DNA from: Rhizobium leucaenae USDA 9039
GTDB taxonomy: Bacteria > Pseudomonadota > Alphaproteobacteria > Rhizobiales > Rhizobiaceae
DNA: 64,000 nt
Reading direction: 5' to 3'
Assembly: GCF_000426285.1 (NCBI RefSeq)
Contig: NZ_AUFB01000018.1
Location: forward strand, 1-64,000
Positions within the stretch are counted from its first letter, which is position 1, and every line of letters starts with the position of its first letter. The position numbers and the translations under genes are program-made. The notes beneath the pieces are model-generated. The model did not search any database, had not been told where the DNA came from, and saw only the letters and a program-made list of their open reading frames with translations. Below, piece by piece: positions 8,779 to 17,031 of the stretch.

Positions 8779-10020
8779 CTAGGCAGCTCTTGGCAACAGA
8801 GATTTCAAGTTCGTGTCGGCTGCCAGAGCCTCAATTGGTGGCGCGATCCGTTTGGCGATCAGCATCTCGCTCAACTTGATGTCCCTGGCGATCCGGTTGC
8901 CGGGACCTACGCCGCTTGCTGCTACCAGCCTTTGAGAGAGATCGAGATGAAAGAGAATGAACGCGCCGTCGCTCAAGTCTCTGCGGATCACTGTGCGTCC
9001 TTCATCGACGAGACCGGTGATCTGCAGGGTATGATCAAACTGATCGGACCAGAAATAGGGAACGGCTTCGTAGCTACGAGCAGCGCCCGCTAAATTCGCC
9101 GCAGCAAGCATGCCCTGATCCTGCGCGTTGCGCCACGCTTCCAGACGAAGCCGGCGTCCGCCGTATAGTGGATGCGGAAAAGAGCAGCAGTCGCCGGCAG
9201 CGTAGATATCCGCTACTGAAGTCTCAAGGTGCTCATTGACCGCAATACCGTTGTCGATGGCAATACCAGCTTGCATGGCGAGTTCAGTGCGTGGCTGTGC
9301 ACCAATGCCGACGACAAGCACGTCCGCTGTGATCTCGGTTCCGTCCGAGAGCGAAATACTGACACGCTGTTCGTTGGCATCGATGTCGCCCACCGCCACG
9401 CCGCATTTCACGACAACGTCGTTTCGCTGGTGCAGGGAGGTGATGACCGCGGCGATCGGTTCGGGCACGCCGCGCTTGAGTATGCGCTCCTGGCTTTCGA
9501 TCACCGTCACCCTTGCACCGCGGCTGCGAGCCGATGCGGCGACCTCAAGGCCGATAAAACCGCCGCCAAGCACCGCCGCATGCATATCGGCGCTGATCCA
9601 GGGGCGAAGCGCAAGCGCATCGTTGATCGTCCTGAGATAGAGGATCCGCCGGCTCGCCGGAACATTCGGCAGCCGCCTCGGTTCAGCGCCGGTCGTCAAG
9701 AGCAATTTGTGGTAGGGCAACGTTCGGCCGTCCGACAATATCACCTGCTTGCGATCGGCATCGATGGCGTTTACCGGCGTGCCGCCGATATGCCGGATTG
9801 CCCGTTCGCTAAGCACCATCTCGCTGAGAACGGCGGGTGCCTGCGGCGGCGTGGCGGCGAGCAGCACCTGTTTGGAAAGAGGCGGCCGCTCATACGGGAG
9901 GTGAACCTCGTCGCCGATAAGGGTAATGGGATGCTGGTAGCCGTTTTCTCTCAAGCTTAGGGCCGCGCGTGCGCCGCATTCGCCTGCACCGACAATGACG
10001 ATGCCCGCCTCGTCGCTCAT
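8779..10020 (-). CDS. FAD-dependent ferredoxin reductase (MocF-like)
   Basis: A 413-residue flavoprotein of the rubredoxin/ferredoxin reductase group. It has an N-terminal FAD Rossmann motif (IVIVGAGECGARAALSL), a central NAD(P)H motif (AAVLGGGFIGLEVAASA) and the FAD-site ATG-type region VADIYAAGDCCSF near residue 280, plus the C-terminal reductase dimer domain. It would pass electrons from NAD(P)H to the Rieske ferredoxin encoded just upstream; the start ATG overlaps that gene's stop by four bases (ATGA), so they are translationally coupled. In rhizopine-catabolic moc clusters the equivalent protein is MocF. The partner oxygenase here is probably the membrane diiron hydroxylase at 11.7-12.7 kb. 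The family is certain; the rhizopine link is inference. Confidence 0.88.
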   Translation of the reverse strand: MSDEAGIVIVGAGECGARAALSLRENGYQHPITLIGDEVHLPYERPPLSKQVLLAATPPQAPAVLSEMVLSERAIRHIGGTPVNAIDADRKQVILSDGRTLPYHKLLLTTGAEPRRLPNVPASRRILYLRTINDALALRPWISADMHAAVLGGGFIGLEVAASARSRGARVTVIESQERILKRGVPEPIAAVITSLHQRNDVVVKCGVAVGDIDANEQRVSISLSDGTEITADVLVVGIGAQPRTELAMQAGIAIDNGIAVNEHLETSVADIYAAGDCCSFPHPLYGGRRLRLEAWRNAQDQGMLAAANLAGAARSYEAVPYFWSDQFDHTLQITGLVDEGRTVIRRDLSDGAFILFHLDLSQRLVAASGVGPGNRIARDIKLSEMLIAKRIAPPIEALAADTNLKSLLPRAA

Positions 10021-10334
10021 GCTCCGATTCCGATCATGATGCGGTCGCCTTCCAGCTTGACCGGATAGGTTCGCAGGTTGATGCAGACAGGCGCACCGCG
10101 GGCCTCGCCTGTCTTATAGCTGAAGCGTCCGTTGTGCTTTGGACATTCGATGATGTCATCCATGACAAGGCCGTCGGCGAGGTGAATCTTCTCATGGGTA
10201 CACAGCCCGTCCGTCGCGAAATATTCGTCGTCGGGGCTTCGGTAAATCGCAAACGTTTTCCCGGCGTGATCGAACCGGATCACGTCCTCCTGCTCGATAT
10301 CGTCGGCTGCACACGCCTCGATCCATGTCGTCAT
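10017..10334 (-). CDS. Rieske [2Fe-2S] ferredoxin (MocE-like)
   Basis: A 105-residue soluble ferredoxin with the Rieske ligands CTH near residue 45 and CPKH about 20 residues later. It is the size of the non-haem oxygenase ferredoxins such as MocE and NdoA. The start is the ATG at 10332-10334, preceded by GAGGAGGCAAGAA; upstream in-frame codons lack such a site. It carries electrons from the overlapping reductase to a terminal oxygenase. The promoter region is shared with the divergent LacI-family regulator at 10533, and a candidate operator lies between them at 10511-10520. An oxygenase large subunit of the usual Rieske type is absent, which is why the diiron hydroxylase downstream is the proposed acceptor. 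Confidence 0.88.
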   Translation of the reverse strand: MTTWIEACAADDIEQEDVIRFDHAGKTFAIYRSPDDEYFATDGLCTHEKIHLADGLVMDDIIECPKHNGRFSYKTGEARGAPVCINLRTYPVKLEGDRIMIGIGA

Positions 10335-10510
10335 TTCTTGCCTCCTCGCAATTGGTCGCCGGCAGTTTGCCACCGGCGCAAAGATGTGGGGGGAGGAGCG
10401 TCGCGCCAGCCCATGGGACATTTGGCGTTGATTGCACTCAGCTTTTCCTCCCTCAGCACCATCAACCATGCGCGAAATAGCGCTTCACATTCCACGTCGA
10501 TTATGATCAT

Positions 10511-10520
10511 TTTTGATCAA
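10511..10520. promoter_or_regulatory. Candidate operator box TTTTGATCAA
   Basis: The box lies 12 bases before the LacI-family start and in the divergent region ahead of the Rieske ferredoxin gene. TTGATCAA at its core is a perfect palindrome, and a second TGATCA sits just upstream (10504-10509). The same TTTTGATSA core recurs at 12801, 13950 and (inverted) 14022, about 70-80 bases before three other genes of this cluster. The shared placement suggests binding by the local LacI regulator; this is inferred from sequence alone. Confidence 0.5.
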
Positions 10521-10532
10521 GGGAGGACCGGA

Positions 10533-11570
10533 ATGAAAAAAACTCGCCTGGTCGACATTGCGGCCGCCGCAGGGGTCGGCATTGCGACGGTCGAGCGCGT
10601 TCTCAATGAGCGAGGAGGCGTCAAACCGCACACGGCGGAGAAGGTGGTGCTCGCCGCCAAGCGACTGGGATACAAGGGGGTGATTCCCAATCTCTATCGT
10701 GGAACGATACGCATCGAGGTTATCCTGGTAAGACCGGAGTCGCCGTTCTTCAGCAGACTCAATCGCGCATTTGAGCGAATTGCCGCCTCGCTGGACAGTT
10801 CCATCACCGTTCACCGAACCTTCGTCGAGGAGAACGATCCGGAGAAGTTTGCCGCGCATATATCCAACAGCGCTATTCGTCGTCACGCGCTGATTGTTGT
10901 GGCCCTTGACCATCCGAAAATCAGGGAGAGCCTGGATCAGGCCCGAAGTGCCGGTATCGAGGTCGTCCAGATCGTGTCCTATGCGGAGGGCAGGGACGAT
11001 GTGTTCGTGGGCATCGACAACTATGCCGCCGGCCGAACCGCAGGCTTCTATATGTCGCGAATGCTTCGACCTTTGGCCGGAAGTATCGTCGCCGTCTGTC
11101 ATAGCTGGGCCTATCAAATTCACAAGGAGCGCATTCGCGGCTTTTCCGATTATCTTGCCGCCTGCGGCAACCCCGCACATCGGTTTTCGGAGGTCGTCTT
11201 CGGCTTTGATGACGATGTGAGGTCCGCGGAAACGCTGACCCAGGCGCTACGCCGCGGAACGGATGTCGTCGGCGTCTATAATGCGGGCGGTGCCAATCTC
11301 GGGGTGGGATCGGTTCTTCAGCGTTATCGGCAGCAGGAGAAGAGAGATTTCGTCTGGATCGCGCATGAACTCAACGACGAAACGCGCCGCTTCATCGTTT
11401 CGGGTCTGATGACGCTTGTCCTCGATCAAGCGCCGGAAACTCAGGCGAGACGTGCGCTGGACACGGTCCTTTCGAGGATGGGTGTTATCGACGTGCCCGT
11501 CAGCCGCGATCCGGTTCCGTTCCTGACCTATACGGCCGAAAACATCGGGCATTTTTCGCCGCCAGGCTGA
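10533..11570 (+). CDS. LacI-family transcriptional regulator of the moc-like cluster
   Basis: A 345-residue regulator starting at the ATG after GGGAGGACCGGA. The N-terminal helix-turn-helix reads LVDIAAAAGVGIATVERVLN, and the hinge helix region is LAAKRLGY. The rest is a periplasmic-binding-protein-like sugar sensor (for example VFVGIDNYAAGRTAGFYM). The recognition helix has ATVERV where typical LacI members have STVSRV, so its operator may be atypical. It is divergent from the Rieske/reductase pair and precedes, in convergent orientation, the hydroxylase gene. The likely ligand is the sugar-like substrate of this cluster. Family certain; target boxes predicted. Confidence 0.9.
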   Translation: MKKTRLVDIAAAAGVGIATVERVLNERGGVKPHTAEKVVLAAKRLGYKGVIPNLYRGTIRIEVILVRPESPFFSRLNRAFERIAASLDSSITVHRTFVEENDPEKFAAHISNSAIRRHALIVVALDHPKIRESLDQARSAGIEVVQIVSYAEGRDDVFVGIDNYAAGRTAGFYMSRMLRPLAGSIVAVCHSWAYQIHKERIRGFSDYLAACGNPAHRFSEVVFGFDDDVRSAETLTQALRRGTDVVGVYNAGGANLGVGSVLQRYRQQEKRDFVWIAHELNDETRRFIVSGLMTLVLDQAPETQARRALDTVLSRMGVIDVPVSRDPVPFLTYTAENIGHFSPPG

Positions 11571-11580
11571 AGGATCAAGG

Positions 11581-11612
11581 CGGAGCCTGCGAAGGAGGGC
11601 TCGCAGGCTCCG
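11581..11612 (+). terminator. Strong hairpin after the LacI gene
   Basis: CGGAGCCTGCGA (11581-11592) pairs perfectly with TCGCAGGCTCCG (11601-11612) across an eight-base loop, 10 bases after the regulator's stop. Only a short T tract (TTT at 11616) follows. The position between two convergent genes fits a terminator, possibly acting in both directions. Confidence 0.7.
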
Positions 11613-11696
11613 GCATTTCCCACCTTCAGCAGGCCGCTGAGGCGGGGGGAGATAGTTGCACGACCGAGGTGATCCCGGATGCGCTCCGGCCTCGGG

Positions 11697-12731
11697 TCAG
11701 CCAGCGGTTCCGGAGCTGCGCGCCTGCTTTTCGGCGTATTTCTTTGCCCGCTCCATAAAACGCCTGTTCATGCGATCCTCGGCCTCTTTCGAGCCGTCAT
11801 GGAAAGTGCCGAACCACTTGTCGAGCGGAATGACGCCATCGGCATAATTGCACTCGAAAAACTTGTGATGCAGGTAGTGATCATAGGCGTGGGTGTCGAT
11901 CGCGGTATCATCTGCGATCACGATCTTGTCGAAGCCCGCATGGCCTGGAGCAGGGGCAAGGGCGGCATGGGTCAGATGGAAGAGAGCATGGATCGGACTG
12001 GAGGGGACGATCCAGTGAATGAGTACGCCGGAGAAATACAGCAGATGTTCGACCGGGTGCATTGCCAAGCCAGACCACGGGCCGGGGTTCACGTTGTTAT
12101 GATGCAGCTTGTGAACCGCATGATAGAGCGGCGGCCAGTGGATCAGCCGATGGACCAGATAGAAATGCAGGTCGCGGAATGCCGGGACCAATAGCATGAT
12201 CGCAGCGCAATAGACCGGATGTTCGGCAAAATCGACATAGGGAATGATGCCGTTCGCAAAGGCCCACAGGGTCAGCACTTCGAAGGCCGTCCAAAGCGGC
12301 ACCGCGCTTGCGAATGTCCAGATCACATTGTCGATGGTCTGATTGCCGAAGAGGAATGCGGGATTGCCCTTTGACGGCCATTTGCCGTTATATTTGAAGC
12401 TCGTACCCTGCTTCTTCTGCATATAAAGCCGCAGATGAAACGCACCGAAAAACAGGAAGACAAGGGCGGCATTGCGCGCGAGGAGATAGGCGATCCAGCC
12501 AGGCTCGAAGGTCTTCATCGTCACCATCGAGGGTGTCGCATAGAACCACAGCAGCGTTGCGACGACTGCGTAGACGGCATTCCACGGCATGAGATAGCCC
12601 GGATATCCAAAGAACCATTTCAGGAAGGCGACCGGCTGTGCCGGCCAGATGAAGACCGGGGGATATTTGAGGAGCTTGTTGGGCTTCCAGTCTCCTCGCT
12701 TGTCGCGCGTGCCGTAGAGCGTGTCGTCCAT
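11697..12731 (-). CDS. Membrane diiron hydroxylase (fatty acid hydroxylase/sterol desaturase superfamily)
   Basis: A 344-residue integral membrane protein with at least four hydrophobic segments and the histidine boxes of the superfamily: HFYLVHRLIHW, HAVHKLHHNN and, near the C-terminus, HAYDHYLHHKF. These ligands bind the two irons that activate O2. Such enzymes need a ferredoxin and reductase, and both are encoded 1.4 kb away. In R. leguminosarum/S. meliloti moc clusters, mocD-mocE-mocF encode a hydroxylase-ferredoxin-reductase set needed for the O-methylated rhizopine. MocD belongs, as I recall, to a related but different histidine-box family, so this would be an analogue rather than an orthologue. 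The natural substrate (methylated inositol/sugar or a lipid) cannot be told from sequence. Confidence 0.85.
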   Translation of the reverse strand: MDDTLYGTRDKRGDWKPNKLLKYPPVFIWPAQPVAFLKWFFGYPGYLMPWNAVYAVVATLLWFYATPSMVTMKTFEPGWIAYLLARNAALVFLFFGAFHLRLYMQKKQGTSFKYNGKWPSKGNPAFLFGNQTIDNVIWTFASAVPLWTAFEVLTLWAFANGIIPYVDFAEHPVYCAAIMLLVPAFRDLHFYLVHRLIHWPPLYHAVHKLHHNNVNPGPWSGLAMHPVEHLLYFSGVLIHWIVPSSPIHALFHLTHAALAPAPGHAGFDKIVIADDTAIDTHAYDHYLHHKFFECNYADGVIPLDKWFGTFHDGSKEAEDRMNRRFMERAKKYAEKQARSSGTAG

Positions 12732-12800
12732 GTGTGGTGTCCCAGTTAACGGAATTTATGCGATCAGTCTCACCGAGGCCGGCTTGAAACGACAGCACTG

Positions 12801-12812
12801 TTTTGATGAAAA
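12801..12812. promoter_or_regulatory. Candidate operator box TTTTGATGAAAA
   Basis: Lies 70 bases before the hydroxylase start. It is identical over 12 bases to the box at 13950 and shares TTTTGATSA with those at 10511 and 14022. Proposed site for the LacI regulator at 10533. Confidence 0.45.
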
Positions 12813-12864
12813 TTGCTCATCGCCAACCGCAAGGCATTCGCGCACGGAATGGCATGGGTGAAAA

Positions 12865-12883
12865 GGGAGGCCGCCGGCCTCCC
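12865..12883 (-). terminator. Rho-independent terminator of the sugar-binding protein gene
   Basis: GGGAGGCCG and CGGCCTCCC form a perfect stem around a single base (so effectively seven to eight pairs with a short loop). On the minus strand it is followed directly by TTTT. It sits about 60 bases after the stop of the binding-protein gene transcribed on that strand. Confidence 0.75.
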
Positions 12884-12941
12884 AATGCGTCAAATCACGG
12901 CCGCCTTTGTTGCTGCTGACCCGGAGATCGCAGGGTTCGGC

Positions 12942-13871
12942 TCAGTTGAGGTGCTCGAACTGGCCCATGTTCTCGTTGGTCACCAGCTTGAACGGAATCC
13001 AAACTTCCCTGTCGATCTGGTCACCCTTGATCGCCTTCAGCGCGGTGTCGACAGCACCTCGACCCTGTGCCTTGGCATCCTGAAACACGGTTACCTTGAG
13101 GTCGCCAGCCTTCATCGCTTGAAGCGCGTCGGGCGTGGCGTCGATCCCGGCGACGAGCGTCTTGTCGGTCGAGCTGCCGGCGCTCTTGAGCGCGGCGATT
13201 GCGCCAAGCGCCATCTCGTCATTGTTGGCGATCACCGCATCGAATTTCAGGCCGCTGGTCAGCCAGTTCGAAACAAGGTCCGCGCCATCGACGCGGCTCC
13301 AGTTGCCCACCTGCTCGCGAAGGACCTTGATGCCGCTGCACTCGCCGGCGTTCAAGACGTCATGCACGTCCGCAGTTCTCTGCCGGGCCGCCTGACTTGT
13401 GAGATCGCCGACCATGATGACGACGTCGCCCTTGCCGCCTAGCATGCGACAGACCTCCTTGGTCTGCAGCGTTCCGGATTCCGTTTCGTTCGATCCTACG
13501 AAGGCCTGCTTTTTGCCGAGGCTCGATAGGTCGGTCGGCTGAATGTTGACATAGATCAGCGGAATGCCGGCCTCTTCGGCAATTTTACTCATTGCGGGCG
13601 TGCCGTCTGAATCCACCGGGTCGACGATGATCGCCGATACGCCGCCGGCTGCGAAGTTTCGCACCTGATCCAACTGCTTATTGACGTCGTTGGCGGCATC
13701 TTCCACCTGCAGATCGATGCCTTTGGTCTTGGCGTAATCCTGCATGCCGTTGGCGATCAGGGTTTGGAAATTGGTCGTCAGGAAGCCCATCGAAACGCCG
13801 ATCCGATCGGCGGCATAGGCTTGCGATGACAGCACGAGGACGAGCGCAGTTGCGCTTAGAAATTTCAGCAT
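12942..13871 (-). CDS. Periplasmic sugar-binding protein, ribose type (MocB-like)
   Basis: A 309-residue exported binding protein with a Sec signal peptide (MLKFLSATALVLVLSSQAYA, cleavage after AYA) and two Rossmann-like lobes of the Peripla_BP_4 family (VSAIIVDPVDSDGT, FVGSNETESG, VIANNDEMALGAIAAL). The start at 13869-13871 follows GGGAGGAGAAC. It resembles RbsB and the rhizopine-binding protein MocB. No permease or ATPase gene is adjacent, so it either uses a transporter encoded elsewhere or feeds a chemoreceptor. A predicted operator box lies 79 bases upstream and a terminator follows. Divergent from the TIM-barrel gene at 14101. Ligand unknown, likely an inositol- or sugar-like compound. 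Confidence 0.87.
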   Translation of the reverse strand: MLKFLSATALVLVLSSQAYAADRIGVSMGFLTTNFQTLIANGMQDYAKTKGIDLQVEDAANDVNKQLDQVRNFAAGGVSAIIVDPVDSDGTPAMSKIAEEAGIPLIYVNIQPTDLSSLGKKQAFVGSNETESGTLQTKEVCRMLGGKGDVVIMVGDLTSQAARQRTADVHDVLNAGECSGIKVLREQVGNWSRVDGADLVSNWLTSGLKFDAVIANNDEMALGAIAALKSAGSSTDKTLVAGIDATPDALQAMKAGDLKVTVFQDAKAQGRGAVDTALKAIKGDQIDREVWIPFKLVTNENMGQFEHLN

Positions 13872-13949
13872 GTTCTCCTCCCAGGAAACAACGACCCGTT
13901 CGGTCGCCCAAGAAGAGTTAGCGATAGCCTCAGTATGCGTCCGAGAGTA

Positions 13950-13961
13950 TTTTGATGAAAA
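13950..13961. promoter_or_regulatory. Candidate operator box TTTTGATGAAAA
   Basis: Lies 79 bases before the sugar-binding-protein start, in the divergent region shared with the TIM-barrel gene. Same 12 bases as the box at 12801. Confidence 0.45.
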
Positions 13962-14021
13962 ACCCTCAAGGGCGGCGGCGCGCCGCGCGCAAAGACATCC
14001 GCTTTGCAATGAAGTACCGCT

Positions 14022-14031
14022 ATGATCAAAA
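14022..14031. promoter_or_regulatory. Candidate operator box (inverted TTTTGATCAT)
   Basis: Reads ATGATCAAAA on the plus strand, 70 bases before the TIM-barrel start at 14101. It shares the TTTTGATSA core with the three other boxes of the cluster and is 60 bases from the box at 13950, so both divergent genes could be controlled by one repressor. Confidence 0.4.
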
Positions 14032-14100
14032 CCCATCACCGAGCCGTCTGGCAAAGACATGGAAGCCGTGATCTCAGTAGTCCACTGATGGGGAGGCACT

Positions 14101-14934
14101 ATGCAGAGCATGCTCATATTCCAGTCGCTCTGGGCCATGGAGCGACGCAGTGCGAAATATCCGGAACTCACTCTTGAGGAGAACTTGGAAAAAATCGCCG
14201 CGGCTGGCTTCGATGGCATCAGTGCCCATTGGACCGACCGCGAGGCTGTCCGCCGTATTGGGGAGCTCTTGAAGCATCATGGTTTGCAGGCGGAAGGACA
14301 ATGCTTTCCCAAGACCGTCGACGACCTGAAACCCGTGCTTGAGATCGCCGCCGAATACAATGTGCATCACATCTGCCTGCAGCCCGATGTGCGATTGCGA
14401 CGTCTGGAGGATTGCCTTCCCCTGCTTGAGGGCTGGCAGCGGCTGGGCGAGGAGGCGGGCATCGATGTCTTCATAGAGACGCACCGCGACCGCATGACGA
14501 CCGATCTTTTCTTCACCCTCGATCTGCTCGATCGTCTTCCGGACTTGCGGCTGCTGGCCGATCTCTCCCATTTCCTCGTCGGGCGCGAATTCGCCTGGCC
14601 GGTATCGGACGAAAATCACGCCCTCATCCATCGGATACTCGATAGTTCCTGGGCTTTTCACGGTCGGGTCGCCTCGCGCGAGCAGGTCCAGATCGAGATC
14701 TCCTTCCCGCATCACCGACCCTGGGTCGATCTCTTCCTCGGCTGGTGGGAATATGGATTCAGAAGCTGGCGAAAGCGCGCCGGCGGCGACGATGTTCTCG
14801 CCCTTACCTGCGAGCTGGGGCCAAAGCCCTATGCAATCACCGGGCGGGATGGCGAAGACTCCACGGATCGGTGGGAAGAAGCCCTGCTTCTCATGCAAGA
14901 GGCACGCGCCCTTTGGGCCAGAACGATCGGCTGA
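14101..14934 (+). CDS. Sugar phosphate isomerase/epimerase-type TIM barrel
   Basis: A 277-residue protein of the xylose-isomerase-like (AP_endonuc_2) superfamily. Metal-site acidic and His residues of the fold are visible at strand ends: GFDGISAHW, VFIETHRDR, LLADLSHFLV, and CELGPKPYA near the C-terminus. MocC and IolE are relatives acting on inositol derivatives. The start ATG follows GGGGAGGCACT. It is the only plus-strand gene here, divergent from the binding protein, with an operator-like box 70 bases upstream. It would carry out isomerisation, dehydration or epimerisation after uptake and demethylation or hydroxylation of the substrate. Exact reaction unknown. Confidence 0.82.
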   Translation: MQSMLIFQSLWAMERRSAKYPELTLEENLEKIAAAGFDGISAHWTDREAVRRIGELLKHHGLQAEGQCFPKTVDDLKPVLEIAAEYNVHHICLQPDVRLRRLEDCLPLLEGWQRLGEEAGIDVFIETHRDRMTTDLFFTLDLLDRLPDLRLLADLSHFLVGREFAWPVSDENHALIHRILDSSWAFHGRVASREQVQIEISFPHHRPWVDLFLGWWEYGFRSWRKRAGGDDVLALTCELGPKPYAITGRDGEDSTDRWEEALLLMQEARALWARTIG

Positions 14935-15279
14935 CAATTCGTGAAATGCGGGAGACATTGTTGGAAAATTTTCATAAAGTCACGCGCTTGGGTAGATTGT
15001 GTGAACTCAACCTATGGATGTGGCAACTCGGACGCTCCATAAAAAGCGCAGGCCGTACAGTGGCTGCGACTAATCCTTTCGCTCGAATTACGCGCAATTT
15101 TCATTCTACTTAAGACGAAATTGTCGTGCGGAAGGTAAAACATTAGCGTGCTGCGCTAGGTCCGCGCCTCCACGTTCAATCCGTTGGCGATGCGCCGTGA
15201 CCGATCACGCTTCTTTGAGGGGATGGAAGCGTGACTGCGGCTGCTGTCCAAGGACGTCAGCTCAAAATCGGGGGACGAA
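14935..15279. other. Non-coding stretch before the GMC oxidoreductase
   Basis: About 345 bases, slightly AT-rich in the first half. No open frame with a plausible start, no clear hairpin terminator and no operator-like repeat was found. It presumably holds the promoter of the gene at 15280. Confidence 0.5.
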
Positions 15280-16959
15280 ATGTTTGCGGATTTAGAGATT
15301 TTTCAGCAGGTGTTCGACGTGTGCGTCGTGGGTGCGGGGCCCGTCGGCATTGCCGCTGCGCTGGAATTGAGCAGGCGCGGCATGCGAACGCTGCTTCTCG
15401 AGGCCGGGCCGAAACAATCGAAACGGCCGCAAAGAAACGATACCGGGTTCGATATAGGAGACGATACCCATCATGCTGCGGACCAAGTCACTTCGGCGAC
15501 CGGACTTGGAGGCACGTCCGAGCGGTGGGGCGGGCAATGCGTTGAACTGGATGACATAGATTTCGAAACGAGAGACTATGTTGCACACTCCGGTTGGCCC
15601 ATTTCTCACGAAAAGATTTCGCCTTTCTATGAGCGCGCGCGGGCTTTTTTGAGCAGCAATGTCGGCGAGCGATCGGGGCCGGAACCGGAACCCGATAATG
15701 ATTTTCCGATATCGCGCGAAAGCTGGACACGAATACGCAACACGGCAAGAGCCAACAGGGCCGAGCTCGCCTCTTCGAAGAACCTCTTCGTTGCCCTGGA
15801 TACGAGGGTCAAATCCTTGGCTTTCGACCCGGTGGAAGGACGTCTTCATTCCATGTCGATTGCCTGCCGCGGTGGTTCGTACAGGGTGCGCGCCGACCAC
15901 TATGTGCTGGCCTGTGGCGGCAGGGGCAATACCCGGCTGCTGCTGAATCTCCAGGTTGCGTTTCCGCAATTGTTCGGCGGCAGCAATGGGCCGCTCGGGC
16001 GCTTTTACATGGGGCACATCGCTGGTCAGATCGCCCAGATCGAATTCGCTACAGAAGAACATGCCGAGCGGTATCTTTTCAAGCGCACATCCAACGGAAC
16101 CTTCGTGTGCAATCGGTTTCAGCCCGGCGCCAAGTTGCAACGGACATTCGAACTGCCGAATATCGCGTTTTGGCCGACGAACCGCAGGGCCGCTTTCGGC
16201 GAGACCGACCCGGCGCTCTCGCTGCTATATCTCTGGAACAGCCGGAAGGCCGTCGTCCATAAGGCCGCATTGAGCGAAGCCGATCGATCCCGCTATTCCA
16301 GCGTGCTGAATAATGTACTGCGCAATCCGGTTGGCGCGACCTATGCCGCGCTTGGCTTGTTTCGGCAAAAATATGGTTTGGCCGAACCATATCTTGTGCT
16401 GCGCAGACCCGATATGAGGTATGGCCTTCGTTATCACGGCGAGCAAATTCCAATCAGTTCAAACCGCGTCTTCCTCAAAGGCGAGCAAGACGCAGACGGC
16501 CAGTTCAAGCTCGAGGTCTCATTCCAGTATTTGCCTCAGGATATTCGCGGGACGCTCCAAGCGCATCTCGCGCTTGATCGCTGGCTGAAGGAGCGGAAAA
16601 TCGGCAAGCTGATATTCGATGTAGCTTCCGAAAATCTCGAAGGACATATCGTCGCGCAAGCCAAGGACGGCTACCATCAGATCGGGTTGACTAAGATGGG
16701 CGTGGATCGCAACCACGCCGTCGTTGATCACAATTGCCGCGTCATTGACATTGCTAACCTCTATATTGCCGGCAGCTGTGTTTTCCCCACATCCGGGCAA
16801 GCTAATCCCACGCTTCCCGCGGTCGCCTTCGCCGTCAGGCTCGCAGAACATCTTGTCACCGAGATCCGCCGTCAGAGCACGCCGGCCACTTTGTCGATGA
16901 GCAGCCGCCTGGAGCCGAAAATTGTAGTTCCTCTGAGCGTCCCCCGAAGTATGTGCTGA
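15280..16959 (+). CDS. GMC-type FAD-dependent oxidoreductase
   Basis: A 559-residue flavoenzyme. The FAD motif VCVVGAGPVGIAAALEL is at residues 12-30, followed by a glycine-rich segment typical of the GMC fold (GLGGTSERWGGQ) near 85. The C-terminal GMC domain has YIAGSCVFPTSGQANPTLPAVAFA, where the family's proton-abstracting His/Asn pair sits. The conserved His is not obvious in that last motif but QIGLTKMG precedes it. Members oxidise alcohols or sugars, often at C3 or C1. The gene stands alone, with non-coding DNA before it and the convergent lactonase gene after it. Substrate unknown; distant from glucose oxidases in length and motif detail. Confidence 0.82.
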   Translation: MFADLEIFQQVFDVCVVGAGPVGIAAALELSRRGMRTLLLEAGPKQSKRPQRNDTGFDIGDDTHHAADQVTSATGLGGTSERWGGQCVELDDIDFETRDYVAHSGWPISHEKISPFYERARAFLSSNVGERSGPEPEPDNDFPISRESWTRIRNTARANRAELASSKNLFVALDTRVKSLAFDPVEGRLHSMSIACRGGSYRVRADHYVLACGGRGNTRLLLNLQVAFPQLFGGSNGPLGRFYMGHIAGQIAQIEFATEEHAERYLFKRTSNGTFVCNRFQPGAKLQRTFELPNIAFWPTNRRAAFGETDPALSLLYLWNSRKAVVHKAALSEADRSRYSSVLNNVLRNPVGATYAALGLFRQKYGLAEPYLVLRRPDMRYGLRYHGEQIPISSNRVFLKGEQDADGQFKLEVSFQYLPQDIRGTLQAHLALDRWLKERKIGKLIFDVASENLEGHIVAQAKDGYHQIGLTKMGVDRNHAVVDHNCRVIDIANLYIAGSCVFPTSGQANPTLPAVAFAVRLAEHLVTEIRRQSTPATLSMSSRLEPKIVVPLSVPRSMC

Positions 16960-17031
16960 GGAGAAGCGCCGAGGTGATGCAAAGCTGAAATTTCGACCTT
17001 GCCTGGTCGGAAGTCTTCTCGAGTTTCTCGA

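Noticed and set aside
9229..9960. 243-codon plus-strand frame
   Set aside because: Antisense of the ferredoxin reductase, which has clear FAD and NAD motifs.
14074..14958. 294-codon frame on the minus strand opposite the TIM-barrel gene
   Set aside because: The plus-strand frame has a family match and a ribosome site; this one is its low-complexity shadow.
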